Shown: piece after piece, positions 57,189 through 64,000 of the stretch | Position numbering within the stretch: the stretch's first letter is position 1 | How the letters are laid out: every line of letters begins with the position of its first letter | Assembly: GCF_042453785.1 (NCBI RefSeq) | Contig: NC_091675.1 | Span: forward strand, 2,120,501-2,184,500 | Origin: Malus domestica | Taxonomy: Eukaryota > Streptophyta > Magnoliopsida > Rosales > Rosaceae | DNA: 64,000 bases | Direction of reading: 5' to 3' | The notes under the pieces: model-generated | Told to the model about the DNA's origin: nothing | Databases searched by the model: none | Seen by the model: the letters and a program-made list of their open reading frames with translations, nothing else | Position numbers and translations under genes: made by a program

Positions 57189-59205
57189 ATGTTCGCGGAG
57201 ACAGAGTCTGTACATCGGGGTAAATTTGGAAACTACACGCATTCCGCCCCCAACATCTCCGCCACAGCCGGCATGGTGACCGACCTCAACGTAGAATACC
57301 CAGCGCGGAACAGCAGCGCATCTGCCCTCGGCCCGGCATGCTCTGTCGACTCGAGCCGAATGAGTGGCGAGTGCTCTCCGATGACAATGTCTCCCTGTGT
57401 GGAAATTTTCAGGTCGACGGGCCGAGGGCCCACTCTAACAACACCGATACTGTCCCCACTTAACCACCTGCACAATCCTCAGGTGTGGGGTTTTATCACA
57501 AAAGGCCTCGATGTTAGTTAGAGAGGGGTATTTCTATTTAAAGCACTATTCTCTTCTCCCTCTGTCCGATGTGGGACTGGGGTTCCAACACTCCCCCGCA
57601 CGTGAGACCCCACTTATGGGTCACACGTGAATTTCCACACATCGGCAACCACGTGGAGCCATGTCGGGACTCACCCAATCACGCGGGGCCAATGGGGACC
57701 CACCCAAACACGTGGCATCTTTGGCCTACGTGGACAATCACGCGGGGCCAACGGGGACCCACCCAATCACGTGGCAGTACGGGCCCGCCTCCTGGCTCTG
57801 ATACCATGTGGAAATTTTCAGGTCGACGGGCCGAGGGCCCACTCTAACAACACCGATACTGTCCCCACTTAACCACCTGCACAATCCTCAGGTGTGGGGT
57901 TTTATCACAAAAGGCCTCGATGTTAGTTAGAGAGGGGTATTTCTATTTAAAGCACTATTCTCTTCTCCCTCTGTCCGATGTGGGACTGGGGTTCCAACAC
58001 CCTGGAACAACACCTCCAGTTCCCCCTTCTCCAAGTCGCCCTGGCAACCGTTCGAGGAATCCAACGTCCCCCAGAACGGCCTAATTGGGTCTCTTCTCCG
58101 CGAGGAAGGCCATATTTACTCCCTCGCGGCCAAAGGAGACCTGCTGTACACCGGTTCGGACAGCAAGAACATCCGAGTTTGGAAGAATCTTAAAGAATTC
58201 AGCGGATTCAAATCGAACAGCGGACTTGTGAAAGCTATCGTCATCTCAGGCGACAAGCTCTTCACGGGTCACCAAGACGGAAAGATCCGGGTCTGGCGGG
58301 TATCCTCAAAAGACCCGAGCGTGCACAAACGCGCAGGGACTCTGCCCACGATGATGGATATCTTCAAATACTCTGTGAAACCCAGCAATTACGTTCAGGT
58401 GCGGCGGCAGAAGACGCTCTGGATCAAGCACTCCGACGCCATTTCGTGCCTGAGCCTCAGCGAGGACAAGAAGCTTCTCTACTCCGCATCATGGGACAGG
58501 ACACTAAAAGTGTGGCGAATTGAAACCTCAAAATGCATCGAATCAATCCATGCCCACGACGACGCGGTGAACTCCGTTGTCGCGAGCGTGGAGGGGATGG
58601 TGTACACGGGAGCGGCGGACGGGACGGTTAAAGTTTGGAAGAGGGAGCAGAGCGGGAAGATCATCAAGCACACTCTGGCGCAAACACTGCTGAAGCAGGA
58701 GAGCGCGGTGACCGCGCTCGCCGCCAGCGCGTCGGGGTCGATTATCTACTGCGGGTCGTCAGACGGGTTGGTGAATTTCTGGGAACGGGAGAAGCAGCTG
58801 TCTCACGGCGGCGTGCTGAAGGGGCATAAGCTGGCGGTGCTCTGTTTGGCGACGGCGGGTAACTTGGTGTTCAGCGGGTCGGCGGACAAGACGATTTGCG
58901 TGTGGCGGAGGGAGGGCACGATCCACACGTGCCTGTCGGTTCTGGCTGGGCACACGGGGCCGGTGAAGTGCCTGTCGGTGGAGCAGGACAAGGATGTAAA
59001 TGCGAGTAAAGCGAACGAGCAGCGGTGGATTGTGTACAGCGGGAGTCTGGATAAGTCGGTGAAGGTGTGGGGGGTGTCGGAGCAGGCGCCGGAGCTGGCA
59101 GCGATGGGTCACCAGCGCACGGGGTTCGATGCGGTTTCGATTCCGTCAGATGGGAGTTATTCGTCGTCGGCTGGTCGGGGCAGCAGCCACAATAGGAGGT
59201 TCTGA
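57189..59205 (+). pseudogene. JINGUBANG-like WD40 repeat protein gene disrupted by a TRIM insertion
   Basis: Host coding parts are 57189-57397 and 58005-59205, with the 602-bp TRIM plus a 5-bp duplication between them. Apart from the insertion the 469-codon frame is open and intronless. The N terminus is low-complexity (MFAETESVHRGKFGNY). The second part gives seven WD blades ending [43 protein letters not shown] and VKVWGVSE. Length and motifs match the plant JINGUBANG type; Arabidopsis JGB restrains pollen germination. Identity to JGB itself rather than a paralogue is inferred. The insertion falls at the MSPW codons, ahead of all blades, so a normal protein cannot be made. An internal ATG at 58228 could start only a form lacking blade 1. 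Confidence 0.88.
57398..57999 (-). mobile_element. TRIM retrotransposon, copy 2, complete, inside the WD40 coding sequence
   Basis: The same 602-bp element as at 54705, in the opposite orientation, with its own target duplication CCCTG (57393-57397 and 58000-58004). LTRs are at 57398-57590 and 57807-57999. The internal part gives exactly the same translated strings as copy 1, and I see no base difference between the copies. It looks whole and very young. Confidence 0.95.
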
Positions 59206-60353
59206 TTATTTACGATACCGATTGCTTTTCGGTCTTATTGGGCAATTGAACTGCGCCACGTGTCCGATGATGATGGTTTTCTTCGCTAGCGTGGAGAGAA
59301 CGACACCTGGAGGAGTGAAGATTTGGAGGTTTTTTTTTTTTTTAATTTTATTTTGTTTTGTTTTTAATCGTCATGTTTGGAATTTGGATCGTTGATTATT
59401 GGCGTTGACTGAGAAGAGTAAGAGATGAAAGGATTGGAGTGTGCGATGAAGGGAATATATATGAGAAATAATTTAATGTCACTCAATTTCTTTGTTAATC
59501 TCTTAAAGGAGGTCGTGATTTGCATGTTATGAATGACTTCACATGAGTGATTTGAATATAAAATTTAAATCAAAAATTTAAGCTTTAAACGATTAAAGAT
59601 TATTTTATGATGTACTTTCTTGTTTACTCACTTTGATTATTAAATAAATAAATAGACGATTCACCGCAAATGATCTTAAATTTTTTCAAAATCATTGGTC
59701 CGTCGTCCTTGGGATTAGTATTTTGTGAAGCTAGACCTTCAATGACAAAAACAAATGTGGCCGGTTCTTTTGAGTATGTTTGACGGGAAGCAATATCGTC
59801 GAACTAAAAGACTTGGCAAACAATCAAGTAAATATACATTTCTTACTGTAATTAAAGTTGTGCAAACAAATTTGTTACTCTGATATACACGTAAAAGAAC
59901 TTTACAAACTTTATATTGTAACTCAAAACAACGGTGGAAGTAAAAAATCTGTCAATCTGTCATGAAAACTGCAGAGTGCAATACAAATCGTCGAATTCTC
60001 ATCATAACCCCTGCAAGGGAGTTGTAAACTCGTTCGGTTCGGTTGATTAAGACTTAAAGAGCTTCAAAACTGCACTCAGAGGCCCTAATTTCGATTTCCC
60101 GCAATATCGCTTGTATAGAAAAAAAAACCATAACCCAAAAGACAATCCATTTTCTATGTGATAATGTATGAGAATGGCTTCCTCTTGCTTCAGGTCGCGG
60201 CGAGCTTAGGTCATGCAAATGGCCACTTCTACTACCGGCTGTGTTCAGGTCTAGGCCCAGAGGAACAACTGCATCTCCTCCTTATAGCACTCTCAGCACC
60301 TGTACAAAGCCACACAATTTGAACTCAAACAACTTTACCCCCCGAAACGGATA
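59206..60353. other. 3' flank of the WD40 gene and spacer
   Basis: AT-rich; a T-run at about 59330-59342. The right end (60000-60350) may be the 3' UTR of the minus-strand kinase pseudogene. No other feature. Confidence 0.45.
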
Positions 60354-62430
60354 TTAATGAACCTTTGACATTGGGGGTCTAGGGTCAGGATCTCGGCGCA
60401 GACGCAGAGAAGCAGCACGAGCCATTGCCTGTTGTTGACTGGGAAAGTCAGGATTTTCATAGGAGGCCATGTCTGGATCCAGTAACTGATAATGATTTGG
60501 TAAGATGTGGTGTGGCTCTAATGTAGCTAGGGGGTGGAGCCATTCTCTAAATAACAATGTCCCTTGGCATGTTGTAGTTCATTGATTCTTCGACCGGTCA
60601 TAAGCTCTAACAGAACTATTCCAAATGCGTACACATCAACTTTATGTGTAATTTGCCCGCCATCCACATACTCCTGTGCCAGATACCTGCAGATCACATT
60701 GAGCTTGATCAGATGGAATCGCTTCCTTTTCTTTTTTCTTTCATTATGCACATATAATTGCATTGCTTTTGTACAAAAGAAATCTAGGACCTATAGCAAG
60801 TAGGATGGGGAGAAACGAGAAAGTCCCCTGAAGTTCCAATCACGCGGTCCTCACTGCTCATCTCCCATTCGGAGTACAATCTAGCAGCCCGAAATCCGCA
60901 ACCTAACCAAATAGCAAACGTGTAAAGCATCTGAGCACGTTCCAATTCGTACAGATGTACTAAAATGTAAACATATTCTAAGAACGATAACAGAAGATTA
61001 AAAGTTTGATTGCACACAGGAAATGCGAACAAATTTGTGACCGTTGGATATCATGGATAAAATACTAAATTAAGAAATAGGACCTCTCACGGGAAAGGGA
61101 ACGTTGTTTTTGAAGTATATGCTTTCAAATTCCAGGATCAGTTTTAAGTACTAGAGGTTCAAAATGGTGGGTTAAAAGGATATTGTTGGGCCGAAGGTCT
61201 ATGTGTACAATACATCCCACTTTACAATCTTCGTGCAGATATCTTAAACGATGGGCTGCTTCTGTTAGCCTTGATTCGCAATCCAGAAGGGTTCTTTTCC
61301 CTGCCATTCAAACAAAATAAGACCATGAGAAAATCGAGTCCATAAAGCTGAAGACAGTATATTTATACAAAGAGAATGTCAAGTCTATGAGATTGAAAAG
61401 AGCTGTGGATATGTTCGAAATTAAAACCATGAAGTAACAAAAGTGCACACCATGTAAATGGAAATCCAACGAGTTATTGCGGATGTACTCGTAAACCAAT
61501 ACCCTTGCATTGCCTTCGATGCAATACCCGATCAGCAACACAACGTTCCCCTGTTGTGCGCAACTCAATACTCACACTTCTCTGCAGAAGTCAGCATCTG
61601 CTTGAGAGCCACCAAACTTCAACTGCTTCACAGCAACAACTTGACCGTCTCTCAACACTCCCATGTGCACCACACCAAAACCTCCTCCTGACAAGAAGTT
61701 AATATCTGAGAATGCGTCTGTAGCATCCTCCAACTCTTTATAAGAGAACTGCTTCGGAGGTTTGCCAAAGACCGGTGTTTTGTGTTGGCATAGAGAGCAT
61801 AATGGGGGAGGCGTTGAGGAGGTTCTGCCCAGAGAAACAGCATCCCTGATGCTAGAGTTAATAAGGTAGCCTTTCTTAGGGTTTTCCTTCAGCTCATATT
61901 TATCTTTCCTTATATCTTGATCAAATCGTGCATATTCGCGATCATCTTTACTATTTTGGGGAGTTGGGGCTTTCCATGATCAACAATGTAATTTTGGGAG
62001 ATCCAAAAGACAGTCTTGAGTAGTAACTACAGATGACATTCCAGGTTTAGAAAGATTTACAAGCCTCTCTTCAATTGTCTCGAGTTCTTGGTACGGATCC
62101 TCTAAATCATTTAATCTGTAGTCTCATCTTTGTGGTCCTTCGTAAAGAGCATTCTGTTCATAAACAAGAAACAGAGATTTCAGTGTGTCATAACTTGATG
62201 ACGAGCCGTCTCCTTCACCTTCTCCGCTTTCACCGCCGCTATTTAGTGTGTCATAACTTGATGACGAACCTTCTCGCGGTGCCGCCTTCTCTGACGATTG
62301 TTTGCTTCCTCCCGAGTAAGTGCCACTTCCCGCTGAGTTATCTGGATTTATTTTTCGAAGTTGTAGAAAGTGCGAAGTGCAGTAGGTTGGAGTTGGACCC
62401 TGCGTGTGGCTTTCTTGTGTTTGTTAAAAA
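60354..62430 (-). pseudogene. Receptor-like cytoplasmic kinase pseudogene (PERK/USP-kinase-like)
   Basis: Minus-strand exon pieces carry, in order, a Ser-rich upstream region (62000-62400), a Cys motif and kinase start (CSLCQHKTPVFG-type, 61700-61850), VLVYEYIRNNSLDFHLHG (61460-61540), GCIVHIDLRPNNILL (61150-61230), [20 protein letters not shown] (60590-60680) and SLRLRRDPDPRPPMSKV (60355-60420). The closest family I recall is the plant kinases with an N-terminal UspA-like domain (AT1G55200/AT3G13690 type). The pieces lie in different frames with internal stops. The catalytic HRD is HID, the DFG segment is replaced by TDPG, and the N-terminal domain is absent. It is clearly non-functional as a kinase. 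Confidence 0.75.
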
Positions 62431-63434
62431 AACTTAGGAGTTCGAGGCGGATCGTATAACACGCTAACGCTAACCCTGGTTAACAGACCCTGATTGAGCA
62501 ATGCAAATTATCAAGCATCAACAGTTGATATAATATAAAGGATGAATCTCAACTTACTGCCTTAAATTTCTTGGTTTAAAACATTTCATACATAAAGTTT
62601 TTTTTCATCTCAGTCTCTAAAGTCATAATTTTGGAACAATTTCACATTTCCATTAAGCTGTCTGTTAAACAACCGATAATCTGTGAGAATGGGCGCCACA
62701 TGAATACTAATTATTTTAATTTTGAATTAATTTTTGAATTAATATTAAGAACGTCCTGATTAAGAGACACTCCTGAGTTGAAAGAGTTGTTACTTTTAGA
62801 TACATCAAAGAGGTATTTGAAATGGTATGAAACACTCATTTTCAACGTAGAATCATCTTCTTCTTTTCTTTATTTCCCATACAAAAATTTCTAGAGAGTA
62901 CACACACAGAAGTAATTCGCCAAAATTCTATAGTTCGGTGCAGGTTGTAGGATTAGATAGTTGTATCTTGGTTAGGCAGATGTCGTAGAACCACAAACAC
63001 AAGAGTGGGACGGAAATTCTGTCCGAAGAACATAGCACTATTAGCCTCTATTTGTCAATCAAGTTATTGTTATTTATATTATTTTTTGCAATTAATTGGT
63101 TACTGTTTTATTTTTGTATTGCAAGTATATTTCGTAAATAAAGTATCAATTTGTTTTTAGGGTAATTTTGTATAAAATCAATAGAAAGTTACAATATTGA
63201 CAATACATCAATAATATTTATGTTAATTATAAATAGGCCAGTCATATATTATGATACTTAAATGCATTTAAAATAAACAATAATTACAAAATTTGCCACT
63301 ACAACTGTCACCCACTTGAATTGACACACTCTTTCTCATATTTTTATATTTTGGAATAGGTCAATACAAATTCAAACACAGCAATGTAGTGTTTATTTCT
63401 TAGTTTTTTTATTTTATTTTAGATTCAGACAATG
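62431..63434. other. Upstream flank, no gene seen
   Basis: AT-rich DNA without recognisable coding or repeat structure. Confidence 0.45.
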
Positions 63435-63690
63435 TAATGCAGTGTCCGTTTCCTGGTTCTGTTTTTATATATATTTTTTTACATTTGAATTCCTGGTTCT
63501 GTTTTTATATATATATTTTTTACATTTGAATTCCTGGTTCTGTTTTTATACTATTTTTACATTTGGATTTCAGACACTACAATGCAGTGTTCATTTCCTG
63601 ACTCTTATTTTTTATTTTTGACATTTTGATTCAGACACTGCAATGCAGTGTTCATTTTCTGATTCTGTTTTTTATGCAGTATCTAATTTG
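63435..63690. repeat. Degenerate tandem repeat
   Basis: About four or five copies of a 55-75-bp unit containing tcctggttctgtttttatat, an acatttgaat phrase and, in some units, cagacactgcaatgcagtgt, which itself holds the palindrome actgcaatgcagt. Units differ in length. Confidence 0.7.
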
Positions 63691-64000
63691 GGTTTCAATT
63701 AAAACATGTCGAAAACCAATTTGTCTTTCGTTCTCCATCCTAAACCTCTAACCCAACAAAAAAACCAAAAAAAAAATTAAAAAAAAAAAAATCAAATTGC
63801 ACGTTCCGAAAGCAATACCCAAATTGAAAATAAACTGATTTCAAATTTTCCGTTCTTTCTCCTTTCTCCATCACTTCTTTCTGTGTGAATTTAATCAACA
63901 ACACTCTCCCCTATCAATCTCTCATTGTTATTATGAACTGATCGATTGCCAACCGCTTGTCTAGCCAATGATCAATTAGATTAGCCATGGATTAATGAAA
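63691..64000. other. Window end, no gene seen
   Basis: A-rich run at 63756-63792, then pyrimidine-rich sequence that could be the leader of a gene to the right. Confidence 0.35.

Noticed and set aside
58759-59112. 117-codon ORF opposite the WD40 blades
   Set aside because: Antisense shadow of GC-rich repeats.
1-64000. tRNA, rRNA or microRNA genes
   Set aside because: No cloverleaf, rRNA core or convincing miRNA precursor was recognised; long hairpins found here have MITE termini. A structured-RNA search would be needed to exclude small ones.

Overview
This is a 64-kb window of eudicot nuclear DNA. Genes have spliced exons with GT/AG borders and TATA-driven promoters, and the intergenic space is crowded with plant transposons. 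The gene set (ARIADNE RBR ligase, chloroplast CYP74A, WAKL14-type kinase, JINGUBANG-type WD40) and the RTE LINEs with (TTG)n tails suggest a woody rosid, most likely Rosaceae tribe Maleae (apple/pear). That placement is inference; no search was possible.

Layout. 0-4.4 kb: three direct copies of ARI-type RBR E3 ligase sequence, namely a 3' end cut by the window edge, a decayed fragment, and a nearly whole pseudogene split by two solo LTRs in opposite orientation. 5.2-6.5 kb: a five-exon UPF0114 plastid membrane protein gene (minus). 7.6-7.8 kb: the main exon of a COA5/PET191 cytochrome oxidase assembly factor whose first exon is not found. 7.9-16.0 kb: an 8.1-kb composite bounded by one 18-bp target duplication. 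It has an RTE LINE 3' end on the left, a nearly full RTE LINE on the right, and between them a 4.3-kb repeat-rich block carrying a 224-codon ORF with its own TATA box and poly(A) signal. 16.2-18.6 kb: a five-exon multipass (probably plastid) membrane protein gene (minus). 19.5-21.0 kb: an L1-like retroposed insertion. 22.3-23.2 kb: LTR debris. 24.0-25.6 kb: an intronless allene oxide synthase gene (plus), the committed step of jasmonate synthesis, with a TATA box and a G-box.

26.0-31.1 kb: an apparently intact hAT-Ac transposon with a perfect 8-bp target duplication and a three-exon BED-finger transposase. 31.9-35.9 kb: a non-autonomous hAT-like element split by a coding-less Ty3/Gypsy-type LTR derivative. 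36.4-40.8 kb: a WAKL14-like receptor kinase gene with a 2.2-kb first intron (minus). 41-57 kb: gene-poor DNA rich in MITEs, with a third RTE fragment, two hAT-like elements and one small conserved-looking ORF (minus). 54.7 and 57.4 kb: two apparently identical 602-bp TRIM retrotransposons in opposite orientation, one of which sits inside the coding sequence of a seven-repeat JINGUBANG-like WD40 gene. 60.3-62.4 kb: a degenerate receptor-like kinase pseudogene (minus).

The genes do not form a pathway. The main theme is insertion into and around host genes: the ARI copy, the COA5 locus, introns of two genes and the WD40 coding sequence all carry mobile DNA, some of it recent (TRIMs, hAT).
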